A stretch of DNA of 46,645 nucleotides from Granulicella sp. (GTDB lineage Bacteria; Acidobacteriota; Terriglobia; Terriglobales; Acidobacteriaceae), in assembly GCA_027365345.1 (NCBI GenBank), contig DAHXNO010000037.1, forward strand, positions 1-46,645, read 5' to 3'. A program made the position numbers and the translations under genes. Below the pieces are notes generated by a model. The model was given only the letters and a program-made list of their open reading frames with translations. It was not told the DNA's origin and did not search any database. Shown here piece by piece: positions 23,817 through 32,470 of the stretch (its first letter is position 1; each line of letters begins with the position of its first letter).

Positions 23817-24911
23817 TTATCCCGCACTTTCCGCGCTCTGCCGTGCTTCGTTGAGAGAGATGCCTTCAATCTGCGCGGCCAGCAGGCCAGCGGGGATGAC
23901 GGCCAGGTTGGCGACCACCAGGATGACGGCTCCGCAGGCGGTTGCTGTCTCAACAGGAACGTTGAAGAAGCCGTGGAGGGCGGCGGTCAGGACCGCGATC
24001 TGGGTGAACCAGCCCAGAACAGGGAGTTGCAGAAGAGATCCGCCCAGGCTGGTGGCGAGCAGAAGCATCGTGGCGGCGAAGCTGAGGCCGGCAAGCTCCG
24101 GAGTTGCGCGGAAGGAGTGGGCCGCGCAGAGATACATGATCGCGATGATGAGCCACATGAAGAGGGAGATCGCGAGAGCGGAGATGAACTCGCTCCAGGA
24201 GGAGACAATCCGGAGTCCGTGGCTGAACTCCTGAATGCGCTCTGAGGCCGCATGAGCGAAGGTCTCTGACAGGGGATGAAGGAGTCTTCTGGCGAGGGAG
24301 GCCACATGGCGGCCTGCCAGGCGCAGCGAGACGGCAAAGACAGCCAGGAAGAGCGTAGCTGCCAGGGAGACGGCTCCGGCGCGGGCAAAGGCCTGATGGT
24401 GAGGCATGTCACGGGGCGCCATGGCCAGAGTGGTGGAGAAGATGATGGCCGCGGAGGCCAGATCGAAGGCGCGCTCGATGGAGTAAACGGCCAGTTGCAT
24501 CGCAACCGGCGTCTTGAGGCGGCGGGCGATGAGATACGGACGCCCAAGGTCAGCGAAGCGGCCGAAGAGGCCAACCACGGTAAAGCCAATCAGTTGGGGT
24601 GGAAACATCTCCCGCGTGGTGGTCTTATGCAGGGGCGAGAGCAGGACTCTCCAGCGCCAGGCGCGCAGCCAGTAGCCAAAGTAGGTGCAGGCAAAGGCTA
24701 CCAGGATCAGGGGAAGAGAGACGGAGCGAAGTTGGTGGAGAAGTGACGGCCAGTTGAAGCTGGCGTGGCCCCGAGCAAACCAGGCGCAGAGCGCGAGAAG
24801 GACAACGAGGGCCGGAATGATGGTTCGCGGCGTGAAGAGACGCGGCGCACTCTGGGGCTGTCCAGCGCCGGGCGGGGTGGCACCGGGGGGCATGGTGGGA
24901 GGCTCCATCAT
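23817..24911 (-). CDS. lysylphosphatidylglycerol synthase TM-region/flippase-like membrane protein
   Basis: The 364-residue protein has about eight hydrophobic segments and the UPF0104/LPG-synthase-TM pattern (Y-W-L-R-A-W-R-W-R-V-L-L; G-L-F-G-R-F-A-D-L-G-R-P-Y-L; S-I-E-R-A-F-D-L). Proteins of this group lack the synthase domain and are thought to act on lipid-linked substrates; the specific role is unknown. The first 30 residues are Pro-rich and cytosolic-looking. It overlaps the lytic transglycosylase gene as ATGA, so the two are translationally coupled, hinting at an envelope role. Confidence 0.78.
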   Translation of the reverse strand: MMEPPTMPPGATPPGAGQPQSAPRLFTPRTIIPALVVLLALCAWFARGHASFNWPSLLHQLRSVSLPLILVAFACTYFGYWLRAWRWRVLLSPLHKTTTREMFPPQLIGFTVVGLFGRFADLGRPYLIARRLKTPVAMQLAVYSIERAFDLASAAIIFSTTLAMAPRDMPHHQAFARAGAVSLAATLFLAVFAVSLRLAGRHVASLARRLLHPLSETFAHAASERIQEFSHGLRIVSSWSEFISALAISLFMWLIIAIMYLCAAHSFRATPELAGLSFAATMLLLATSLGGSLLQLPVLGWFTQIAVLTAALHGFFNVPVETATACGAVILVVANLAVIPAGLLAAQIEGISLNEARQSAESAG

Positions 24912-25816
24912 TGAGCGCCGCTTAGCGCGATGGGGGCGGGTACGTTCCGGGAGATGGTTTCAGAGGCATCGCCGGAGGCGGCTCCCGCCTCTGCGGCCGT
25001 CATGGTTGCTACCGGGCCTCCTGCTGCCGGGTCTGCAGGCCCGGCATGGGCTGGGTCCTGGTTGGGGCTGGTTTGGGGTGAAAGAGCCTTTCGCCGTTGG
25101 AGCGCCAGCATGCGGCGGTTGAACTCTTTCAGAACGCGGTTGACGTAGCGTATGGTCTCCGGATAAGGAGGGACGCCATGGTAACGGTCCACCGCGGCCG
25201 GCCCCGCGTTGTAGGCGGCCAGAGCCTGGGCAAGGCCGTACTGGTCGTTGTGCGGGTCGTAGCGATTCAAGAGCTGATCCAGATAGGCCGTGCCGCCAGT
25301 GATGTTCTGGTCAGGGCGGAAGGCATCGCGGACGCCGAACTGCTGAGCGGTTCCGGGCATGAGTTGCATGAGGCCCTGCGCTCCGGCGGGTGAGACGGCA
25401 TCTGGGCGGCCGGCGCTCTCGGCGTCAACGATGCTGGCCAGGAGTTCGGCGTCGATTCTGTGCTGCCGGCCAGCGGCGGAGAGGAGCAGAGGAAGATTGG
25501 CCGGGGCCTCCGCAGCGGCCGTAGCAGAAATTCCCTTGCTCGGCGGTTTGGAAGTTTTTGGCGCTGGATCCGCCTGCGGAGGATCGGGGAGAGTTTCGAT
25601 GCGGGCGATCAGGCTGCGGGAGAGAACGATGAAATCGTCAGAGTGGGGGCTAAGAAAGAGGCGGATGTGGGCGCCGTCGACGATCTGATACCGCGCGCAG
25701 TCATAGGAAAAGCCACTGCGCAGGGTGACGCGCTGGAAGGCGCGCGCAGCCGGGCAGAGCAGCGTTGCCAGCAAAAGAGTACCTAACCGGATACGGCCTG
25801 GTCGACGAATACGCAC
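24908..25816 (-). CDS. lytic transglycosylase (SLT domain)
   Basis: The enzyme should cleave peptidoglycan glycan strands to 1,6-anhydro products in the periplasm. With the GTG at 25816 it has 302 residues and begins with a Sec signal (V-R-I-R-R-P-G-R-I-R-L, hydrophobic core, A-R-A cleavage). A short N-terminal segment of unknown fold is followed by the SLT domain (about 110-230), with catalytic Glu133 in S-I-V-D-A-E-S-A-G and the motifs A-Q-G-L-M-Q-L-M-P-G-T and A-Y-N-A-G-P. A Pro/Ala-rich tail ends the chain. GTGs at 25834 and 25927 are alternative starts; the longest would collide with the divergent zinc-ribbon gene region. Confidence 0.87.
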   Translation of the reverse strand: MRIRRPGRIRLGTLLLATLLCPAARAFQRVTLRSGFSYDCARYQIVDGAHIRLFLSPHSDDFIVLSRSLIARIETLPDPPQADPAPKTSKPPSKGISATAAAEAPANLPLLLSAAGRQHRIDAELLASIVDAESAGRPDAVSPAGAQGLMQLMPGTAQQFGVRDAFRPDQNITGGTAYLDQLLNRYDPHNDQYGLAQALAAYNAGPAAVDRYHGVPPYPETIRYVNRVLKEFNRRMLALQRRKALSPQTSPNQDPAHAGPADPAAGGPVATMTAAEAGAASGDASETISRNVPAPIALSGAQ

Positions 25817-25944
25817 TGAGAATGAGATTATCACTGTGAATTTACAGGCAGCAATGGGCTTGAAGTTGAGGCTGAGCCCGGACGGACAACAGCGTTTGAC
25901 GATGGTTGCGGCCGGTGAAGATCGCACGTGGAGGAGTACGCAGC

Positions 25945-26124
25945 ATGCGTTGTCCCATTTGTTCTAAAGGAAGGCTCTGCCGTTCGCGACGGAGGGTGAT
26001 AGACCGGCTGTTCTTCAGCCGTATCGGGCTATTCCCGTGGCGCTGCCCTATGTGCAAGACACGGATGCGGCTGCGGGTCCGGGACGAGCAGTTGAGCAAG
26101 CCCGAACAGATCTGGATGGGCTGA
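25945..26124 (+). CDS. small zinc-ribbon-like protein (59 aa)
   Basis: GGAGGAG (25930-25936) precedes the ATG by 8 bases, a strong ribosome-binding site. The 59-residue product has two CxxC knuckles, C3/C6 and C34/C37, separated by a basic and hydrophobic stretch (R-R-R-V-I-D-R-L-F-F-S-R-I-G-L-F-P-W). This gives a probable single zinc ribbon. It has no membrane helix of normal length. The function is unknown; it is divergent from the transglycosylase gene and convergent with the HAD gene. Confidence 0.68.
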   Translation: MRCPICSKGRLCRSRRRVIDRLFFSRIGLFPWRCPMCKTRMRLRVRDEQLSKPEQIWMG

Positions 26125-26214
26125 TCCGGCAGCAAGAGCCGAGGCTCCGATGGCGCGGCCGACTTTTTATCAGGTTGCAGCGGCGCCGTCTGTTGAAGGA
26201 TGCACAAGCCTTTG

Positions 26215-27165
26215 TCAGCTCCAGGCGGGAGAGCCGGCAAAGGCGGCTTCAATGGCTGTGGCCACGCCATCCTGGTCATTGGATGGGAGGATGGTCCAAC
26301 CGTTGGCCGCGGCCAGCGATTTCAGGTCATCGGGAGCATTGGACATGAGGGCAGGTTCGCCAGCTAGACGGAGCATGGCGAGGTCGTTCCAGTTGTCGCC
26401 GATGGCCAGGATATCCGCGCAGGCGAGGCCACGAAGTTCGGCGAGGCGCTGGAGAGCGGAGGCCTTGGAGCAGCCGTGAGGCAGGATGTCCAGCAGCGTG
26501 AGATCCGTCTCTGGGTAGGTAGTGCGGTGGAGTGCGGCCTCACGATGCCTGGGCGCGGAGCCATTTGCCATCGGAGGAAGTTCCTGCTCGCCTACCGGCG
26601 CCACCAAGGGGTGCTGGGCGAGCCGCTGTTCGGCGCGCTGCATACCTTCGATGGGGCCGCAGACCATCATCTGGATAGGCAGGTCTTTCCCAGGCTGCAG
26701 AGCTTCTTCGATGGGATTTGTCTGGACGATGTATCTCTCATTGGCGCGCATCCAGTGGCCGATGCTGGAGTGGATCTGGTCGATGTTCTCGACGACGAGA
26801 GCCCCGCGGGAGTCGTCGCCGGTGGGGCCGGTGAGGTCAAAGGTGAGAACCAGGCAGTTGCGGTATTCCGCGAGATAAGCGCAGAGCCAGCGGACAGTGG
26901 AGAGTGGCAGGTGGGTGCGGTGGACAAGTTGAGATCCAATGGTGCGGATCACGGCTCCGTTGGAGCTGATCAGCGCAGAGCCGGGGTTGAGGCCAAGGTC
27001 GCGCAGGACGTGCATGGCGAAGCTGTGCCGACGGCCAGTGGAGATGACGATCTCTGCCCCGGAGGTCTGGGCAAGCTGGAGCGCGCTACGGTTGCGAGGG
27101 CTCACCTGGCCAGAGGAGTTCAGCAGGGTTCCATCGAGGTCCAGGGCGATGATGCGAGGCGGCAT
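26215..27165 (-). CDS. Cof-type HAD phosphatase
   Basis: The 316-residue protein is a haloacid-dehalogenase phosphatase of the Cof (class IIB cap) type. Motif I is A-L-D-L-D-G-T-L-L (nucleophile D9, acid D11), motif II is I-S-T-G-R, motif III is the Lys in C-S-K-A-S-A-L, and motif IV is A-I-G-D-N-W-N-D. Cof enzymes hydrolyse sugar phosphates, flavin or pyridoxal phosphates; the substrate cannot be told here. It stands alone on the minus strand, divergent from the threonine-synthase-like gene about 100 bases away. Confidence 0.88.
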   Translation of the reverse strand: MPPRIIALDLDGTLLNSSGQVSPRNRSALQLAQTSGAEIVISTGRRHSFAMHVLRDLGLNPGSALISSNGAVIRTIGSQLVHRTHLPLSTVRWLCAYLAEYRNCLVLTFDLTGPTGDDSRGALVVENIDQIHSSIGHWMRANERYIVQTNPIEEALQPGKDLPIQMMVCGPIEGMQRAEQRLAQHPLVAPVGEQELPPMANGSAPRHREAALHRTTYPETDLTLLDILPHGCSKASALQRLAELRGLACADILAIGDNWNDLAMLRLAGEPALMSNAPDDLKSLAAANGWTILPSNDQDGVATAIEAAFAGSPAWS

Positions 27166-27268
27166 GTATCTCTAGAGTAGCCCATGTGTGCGATTCTGAA
27201 GCCGCCAGCCGGGGACGGGAGGTTGTGGCTGGAAACAGCACGCACTGAAGTTGATTAGGATGATGGCT

Positions 27269-28459
27269 ATGCCTGCTATTGCGTATCTGGAGTGCAGCCG
27301 CTGTCACTATCGAATCTGGAACGAGTCGTCATCCGCAGCCGTGATGCCGGCATCCGTGTGCCCGCGGGACGGCGGAGCGCTGTATGTGCGCTATGACATG
27401 GAGGCGCTGAAGGTGAGGACGCGCCGTGAGCGGCCTGCAGAGCTGGCCGCGCGCAGGCGTGCGAGCCTTGGGATGTGGCGTTACGCTGAAGTGCTTCCGG
27501 ATGTGACTCCGGTGAGTTTGGGTGAGGGTTGGACTCCGTTGCGGCAGAGCCGGCGGTACGCCGGGTTGATGGTGAAAGATGAGGGCGTGAATCCGACCGG
27601 GACAACGGAGGCCCGAGGGATGGCGATGGCCGTCTCCATGGTTGCGTCCTATGAGGCCCGGCAGAAGGGGGTGCGTCCTGTGGTGGCTTCGTCACCGGGG
27701 CTGGCGGCCTACGCGGCCGCGGGAGCGATGAAGGCGCATCTCTTTTTGCCTCGGGAACTGGCGCTTGCCCACTACCTGGAGGTGGTGGCGCATGGGGCAC
27801 AGGTGCATCTGGTGGATGGCTCTTACGCGGAGTGTGAACGGCGCGTGGAAGAAGAGATGCGTCGCCGGATGGGGCCAGAAACCGGGGCCGAAGATCCATG
27901 GTTTAACCTGTCTGCGCTGCGAGAGCCGTTCCGCGTGGAAGGCGACAAGACGCTAGGCTACGAACTGGTGGAGCAGTTCGGTTGGATGTATCCGGATGCG
28001 TTGCTGTACCCGCGGGATAGTGAGATGAGTTTGATCGGCGTATGGAAGGCGTTTGAGGAGATGGAAGAGCTAGGCTGGGTGACCGGGAGACGCCCTCGCG
28101 TGTATGTAGGGCAATCGGCTGAGCAGGGGTTTGCCGCGGAGAGGGACGAGATGGTTCTGGAGATTGTGGCCTCATCGGGTGGGAAGGCTGTGGATCTGGA
28201 TGGCCGTGCGATTCCGGCTGCGCTGCAGGAATGGGGCCGCGAAGAGGGCATGCTGCTTTCGCAGCATGGCGCGGCGGCCGCAGCCGCCTACGCTTCGCTT
28301 TTGGTGAGCGGCGAGATGGAGCCTGGGCAACGGGTGGTTGTGGTGAATCCTACCGATGGTATGAGGGACGCAGAAGGGTTGGCCAAGGCGATGCATCTGC
28401 ATCCGCCGGTGAGCTTGCCTACGTCGTTGCCGGTGGGTGGAATCATTACACCGGTGTAG
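27269..28459 (+). CDS. threonine-synthase-like fold type II protein lacking PLP-site residues
   Basis: The 396-residue protein follows threonine synthase from end to end: an N-terminal zinc-ribbon-like segment (C9, C12, C31, with the fourth Cys replaced by Asp in C-P-R-D-G-G), G-E-G-W-T-P-L, and K-D-E-G-V-N-P-T-G. The PLP lysine, expected in N-P-T-G-S-F-K, is Glu114 (N-P-T-G-T-T-E-A-R-G). The S-G-N loop is reduced to A-S-S-P-G-L, and the glycine-rich phosphate loop before L-I-G-V-W-K-A-F-E-E reads Y-P-R-D-S-E-M. It should not make threonine by the normal chemistry. The frame is intact, with AGGA 8 bases before ATG 27269; TTG 27251 and ATGs 27260/27263 are alternatives. The role is unknown. 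Confidence 0.82.
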   Translation: MPAIAYLECSRCHYRIWNESSSAAVMPASVCPRDGGALYVRYDMEALKVRTRRERPAELAARRRASLGMWRYAEVLPDVTPVSLGEGWTPLRQSRRYAGLMVKDEGVNPTGTTEARGMAMAVSMVASYEARQKGVRPVVASSPGLAAYAAAGAMKAHLFLPRELALAHYLEVVAHGAQVHLVDGSYAECERRVEEEMRRRMGPETGAEDPWFNLSALREPFRVEGDKTLGYELVEQFGWMYPDALLYPRDSEMSLIGVWKAFEEMEELGWVTGRRPRVYVGQSAEQGFAAERDEMVLEIVASSGGKAVDLDGRAIPAALQEWGREEGMLLSQHGAAAAAAYASLLVSGEMEPGQRVVVVNPTDGMRDAEGLAKAMHLHPPVSLPTSLPVGGIITPV

Positions 28460-28626
28460 AAGGGCGCAGGGTGGTGGAGCACTCGATGGGCGGGTGCTCG
28501 GCTGGTGTCTGCTGAAGTTGAGTGCGGAAGGCTGCTCGTTCGAAGGGTGCGCGCCGGGCTATCCCGTGACGATCGAGAGCAAGTGGAGCCGGGAGCACCC
28601 GACGCCTATGGCGCAGTCGACGGATG

Positions 28627-28923
28627 TTATTTGAAGCAGTTTGCGCCGCGTGGGCCATGGTCTCCGGCAGCTTTGGCGTCGGATTCCGTCATGTACTTGC
28701 CGTTTTTGGTGCGGCCGTAGTAGCGATCGCCGGGACAATGGTAGATGTGGGTGGAGAGGTTTACCCAGACTTTGTCCGGGGCTGCTCCCGGAGCTTGCTT
28801 GGCGGCGGGTTGGAAGGGAGCACGCTTTGCGGGGGTTGGATTGGAGGGTGGGTTGGCGGTCTGGGCTGAGAGTGTGAGCGAGCAGGCCAGCGTAAGCGCA
28901 GACAAGAGCGACCGAAACTGCAT
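28627..28923 (-). CDS. small secreted protein with Y-H-C-P-G...Y-Y-G-R-T motif
   Basis: The 98-residue precursor has a Sec signal (cleavage near A-L-T-L-A-C-S-L-T-L-S-A) and a Pro/Ala-rich linker. The compact C-terminal module reads V-W-V-N-L-S-T-H-I-Y-H-C-P-G-D-R-Y-Y-G, then R-T-K-N-G-K-Y-M-T-E and D-A-K-A-A-G, with Cys63 and Cys96 possibly disulfide-bonded. I recall similar modules in small secreted bacterial proteins of unknown function. AAGGAG is 5 bases before the ATG, a strong site. Confidence 0.75.
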   Translation of the reverse strand: MQFRSLLSALTLACSLTLSAQTANPPSNPTPAKRAPFQPAAKQAPGAAPDKVWVNLSTHIYHCPGDRYYGRTKNGKYMTESDAKAAGDHGPRGANCFK

Positions 28924-29023
28924 GGGTTCTCCTTGGGGGATGAGATGTGAAGGGCGAGCCAGACGAACTGGCGGCGGAAGCAGGGTTGAAGGAGTGAGCG
29001 GGCAGGTCCGTTGGCCATGGTGT

Positions 29024-29965
29024 TCAAACCATGGCAGGGTCCTCCAGCGGTGTGTTGACGCGGGTTGTGAGGGTAACGGCGGCCAGGAGAATCAAGGCTC
29101 CGCCCAGCCATGCGCGAGGGCCGAGATGCTCATGGAGAACGAAGACCCCCAGAAGGGAGCCGATGAGTGGTTCCATATTGAGCAGGACGCCGGCCTGCGA
29201 TGCCGGAACCTGGGTTATGCCCCAGTTCCACAGCAGCGTGGTGGCGGCAGTGCAGAGCAGGCCGCTGGCGGCGAGCGCTGCCCAGACTGGAAGCGAGATG
29301 CCGTGGAGTGGCGGCGTCCCGTAGGCGAAGGGCACGTAGAGGGCAAGCATAAGAGTACCGATGGCGATGCCGTGGGCGGTTACGACAACATGGTTATGCT
29401 TTTCCATGAGGTGCTTGTTGAGGAGGATCCAGAAGAGGGCGATAAAGAGGGAGGCGACGACCAGAAGATCGCCGCCGAGGGTAGGGTTAGCGCCGCGCAT
29501 GCCGGCGGCTGCGGCCGAAGATGGATGGTGAGATCCGCCGAGGACCACCAGAGCTGCGCCCAGGGTGGAGGCGCTCAGGGCGACCCAGCCTACGGCGCTG
29601 AGGCGCTCCTTGGCGAACAGCGTGGCTCCAACGGCGAGGATCACCGGCATGGCTCCCACCATCAGCGCTGCGTGCGACACGGTGGTGAGGGAGAGCCCTT
29701 TGAACTGAATGAGAAATTGAAGCGGAACCCCGAGCAGGGCGGTGAGGAGGAGGAGACGCCATTCAGCAGCGTTGAAGTGAGGGCGGCGGGAGAGCAGCAT
29801 GGGAATCAGCCCCGCGGTGGCGAAGGCGAAGCGGTAAAAGATCATGGCTCCGACGTTCATCTCACGCAGCGCGATTTTGCCAAAGAAGAAGCCGCAGCCC
29901 CAGAAACAACTGGCGAGAAACACGGCCAGAAAGCCGAGCGTGCGCTGCTTTCCGAGGGAGGACAC
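29024..29965 (-). CDS. EamA-family (DMT) transporter
   Basis: The 313-residue protein has ten hydrophobic segments in two repeated EamA halves (A-S-C-F-W-G-C-G-F-F-F-G-K and F-I-A-L-F-W-I-L-L-N-K), the mark of the drug/metabolite transporter superfamily. These export amino acids, nucleosides or drugs; the substrate is unknown. It starts with GTG at 29965. It is the middle of three minus-strand genes with separate spacers. Confidence 0.85.
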   Translation of the reverse strand: MSSLGKQRTLGFLAVFLASCFWGCGFFFGKIALREMNVGAMIFYRFAFATAGLIPMLLSRRPHFNAAEWRLLLLTALLGVPLQFLIQFKGLSLTTVSHAALMVGAMPVILAVGATLFAKERLSAVGWVALSASTLGAALVVLGGSHHPSSAAAAGMRGANPTLGGDLLVVASLFIALFWILLNKHLMEKHNHVVVTAHGIAIGTLMLALYVPFAYGTPPLHGISLPVWAALAASGLLCTAATTLLWNWGITQVPASQAGVLLNMEPLIGSLLGVFVLHEHLGPRAWLGGALILLAAVTLTTRVNTPLEDPAMV

Positions 29966-30077
29966 AGAGCCTATTTTCGCACTGAGAGTGGAGGGCGGGA
30001 GGAGGAACCAGGCAGGCGCCGGGGAGTAGCTTGCCCGCGCATGCCGGTTCCTCTGCCGGTTTCCTGAGCGTGCCGGG

Positions 30078-32255
30078 TTACCACACCCGGCAATTCTTCA
30101 CCGGAACCATCGGAGAACCTTTCTTGCAGCCAAAGGCGGTGGCAAAGCCGGGTTGGTTGACGATAGCTCCATTGGCGCGGAAGTGGGCCGGTGAGTGGGG
30201 GTCCGTGAGGACCTGTGCGCGCACCGCGGCGGGACGGACGTTCTCACACCAGTTCTGGGCGAAGGCGATGTAGAAGCGCTGCGGGCCGGTGTATCCGTCG
30301 ACCTTCTTGTGGACGTCGACACCATTCTCACGCGCGCGGTTCAGATAGGCGATAAAGGCCAGGACGAGGCCGCCATTATCTGCGGTGTTCTCGCCCAGCG
30401 TGAGTTTGCCGTTGACCATGACATTGTCTTTGGGAGTGGCTCCGGGGACGGCGACAAAGCTGCCGTACTCATGAACCAGACATCCGGTCCGAGCCTGGAA
30501 GCCGGACAGGTCCGCAGGGGTCCACCAGTTGGAGAGATTTCCGTTGGCGTCGAATTGTCTGCCCTCATCGTCAAAGCCGTGGGTCAGCTCATGGCCGATG
30601 ACGGCACCGATGTGGCCATAGTTTACGGCGAGACCGGCGTGGGGATCATAGAACGGCGGTTGCAGAATGCCCGCGGGGAAGTTGATGTCATTCATGCTGG
30701 GGTCGTAGTAGGCGTTGATGGTGGGTGGCGTCATGATCCACTCGTTTTTGTCTACGGGCTTACCGATTTTGTTGAGCTGGCGATCGTTTTCGAAGGCATT
30801 GGCGTGCTCCGCATTGGCGAGCGCATTGGTGGGAGAGACAGTGAGCTTGCTGTAATCACGCCACTTGTCGGGATAGCCAATCTTATCGGTGACGGCATGG
30901 AGCTTTTGCTTGGCGCGGAGTTTGGTGGCGGGGCTCATCCACTGCAGGGTGTCTATGTCCTGATCCATGGCGGCCTCGATGTCATGAACCATCTGGAGTG
31001 TCTTCTGCTTGCTGTCGCCAGTGAAGTAGTGTTCCACGTAGACTTGGCCAAGGGCTTCACCCAGAGAGTGATCGACGGCTGAGGTGCAGCGCTTCCAGCG
31101 CGCACGCTGGGTGGGCACGCCCTCCAGTTCCGTGCCGTAAAAGTGGAAGCTTTCGGCGTCGAAGGAGTGGGGCAACTCGTTGGCAAAGGTGCTGAGAAGA
31201 TGAAAGCGGATGTAGGCGCGGAGGGTATTCAGATCCGTATCCTTGATGGCGACGGCCATGGCAGGGAAGAACGCCGGGCTGGCGTTGACCAGAGAGTGGA
31301 TGGCGGGCACATGATCCGCAGTGAGAAATTCTGAGAAGTTCATCGGAGCAATGCTGGATTCAAAGGTTGCCAGGGTCTGAGGATGGTAGACGGTCTCCGG
31401 GTCGCGCTGCTGGGTGTGGGTAAGAGAAGCCATGGCAAGTTGGGTCTCAAAGGTCAGGATGTGGTTTGCGTCGTTCTGGGCTTCTGTGGGAGCATCGCCC
31501 GAAAGTGTGAGCATTCTGGCGATGAACGCGACGTATTCCTCGCGGATCTGCTTGTCCTTGGCTCCGGTGCGGGTGTAGTAGTCACGCTCAGGGAGGCCGA
31601 GACCGCCCTGATCGGCAACGGCAACCTGTTTGCTGGAGTCCTTATAGTCTTGCTCTTCGCCGAATCCGAAAAAGATGTTGACGCCCATGCGTTGGAGTTC
31701 GCCGGTCAAGGAGAGAAGGTTCTGCCTTGTGACGGTGTCAACCTGATGGAGCAGGGGCTGCAGAGGCGTGAGACCCTCGCTGTTTATGTGGCTGGTATTC
31801 ATGCACGCAGCATAGTAGTCGCCGATCTTTTGCTGGTTCGGGGTGCGACCTGAGCCCGCAGCGGCGTACTGGGTGAGGATTCCGTTCAGTTCCTTGGTTG
31901 CGACGTTGTAGAGCGTTTCGAACTGATTGACTGCAGGCTGGTCAGCGGGAATCGGATTGTGTGCAGCATAGTTGCCGCAGGCAAACTTGTAGAAATCGTC
32001 ACAGGGGTCCGCTGCGGTATTCATGGAGGACAGGTCAAACGACGGTGCGAGGTGGTAAGTGGTCGAGTTGTTGGGGGCTGCACTGTTGGGGGCGGACGCA
32101 CTCTGGTTCTGTGCGGCTGCTCCGGAGGACTGCGCCATGCCCGCGACGGGGAGGGTGAAGAACGCCAGGATGGGCGTAAGGAGTGCCAGGCTGAGCGTTA
32201 GGCTCAGGGTCTGGCCTTGCGACAGGGCTGGGTTCTGCAGACGAAAGATGTTCAT
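30078..32255 (-). CDS. M13 (neprilysin/PepO-like) zinc metallopeptidase
   Basis: The 725-residue protein begins with a Sec-type signal (M-N-I-F-R-L, hydrophobic segment ending V-A-G-M-A-Q). The M13 zinc motif G-H-E-L-T-H is at about residue 553-558, with the third ligand in G-E-N-T-A-D-N-G-G. The substrate-binding N-A-Y-Y-D-P-S-M-N-D-I-N-F-P-A-G-I-L-Q-P-P-F-Y precedes them. The N-terminal M13 domain (P-C-D-D-F-Y-K-F-A-C-G-N-Y) is present. The length matches bacterial PepO-type enzymes; it probably acts outside the inner membrane on peptides. GGAG lies 8 bases before ATG 32255, so the longer frame to 32339 is rejected. Confidence 0.92.
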   Translation of the reverse strand: MNIFRLQNPALSQGQTLSLTLSLALLTPILAFFTLPVAGMAQSSGAAAQNQSASAPNSAAPNNSTTYHLAPSFDLSSMNTAADPCDDFYKFACGNYAAHNPIPADQPAVNQFETLYNVATKELNGILTQYAAAGSGRTPNQQKIGDYYAACMNTSHINSEGLTPLQPLLHQVDTVTRQNLLSLTGELQRMGVNIFFGFGEEQDYKDSSKQVAVADQGGLGLPERDYYTRTGAKDKQIREEYVAFIARMLTLSGDAPTEAQNDANHILTFETQLAMASLTHTQQRDPETVYHPQTLATFESSIAPMNFSEFLTADHVPAIHSLVNASPAFFPAMAVAIKDTDLNTLRAYIRFHLLSTFANELPHSFDAESFHFYGTELEGVPTQRARWKRCTSAVDHSLGEALGQVYVEHYFTGDSKQKTLQMVHDIEAAMDQDIDTLQWMSPATKLRAKQKLHAVTDKIGYPDKWRDYSKLTVSPTNALANAEHANAFENDRQLNKIGKPVDKNEWIMTPPTINAYYDPSMNDINFPAGILQPPFYDPHAGLAVNYGHIGAVIGHELTHGFDDEGRQFDANGNLSNWWTPADLSGFQARTGCLVHEYGSFVAVPGATPKDNVMVNGKLTLGENTADNGGLVLAFIAYLNRARENGVDVHKKVDGYTGPQRFYIAFAQNWCENVRPAAVRAQVLTDPHSPAHFRANGAIVNQPGFATAFGCKKGSPMVPVKNCRVW

Positions 32256-32423
32256 CAAATGGGCTCCGAATGAATTATCTGGCTCTCCCGCTGGGATAGC
32301 GAAGCTGGTGTGGCGGGAAAGACAGAAGCGTCCTGACACAGGAATTCTTTGCAGAAATAGTGTACGCGGAGCGGACCCGGGAGGTTCCCTGGTCGGGAGT
32401 TGTGGCCGTCCGGTTTAAAGCGA

Positions 32424-32448
32424 CGAGGCCAGCAGATGGCTGGCCTCG
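32424..32448 (-). terminator. rpsT terminator
   Basis: CGAGGCCAGC (32424-32433) and GCTGGCCTCG (32439-32448) form a perfect 10-bp GC-rich stem, 22 bases past the rpsT stop. On the minus strand it is followed by TCGCTTTAAA, a short T-rich tail. Confidence 0.7.
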
Positions 32449-32470
32449 AGGATGACTTGATGCCTGGGAT

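Noticed and set aside
28745-30067. Open frame of 440 codons on the plus strand
   Set aside because: It runs antisense through the small secreted protein and the EamA transporter; composition is Gly/Glu-rich antisense noise.
30195-31082. Open frame of 295 codons on the plus strand
   Set aside because: It is antisense to the M13 peptidase HELTH region, with no ribosome-binding site and no family resemblance.
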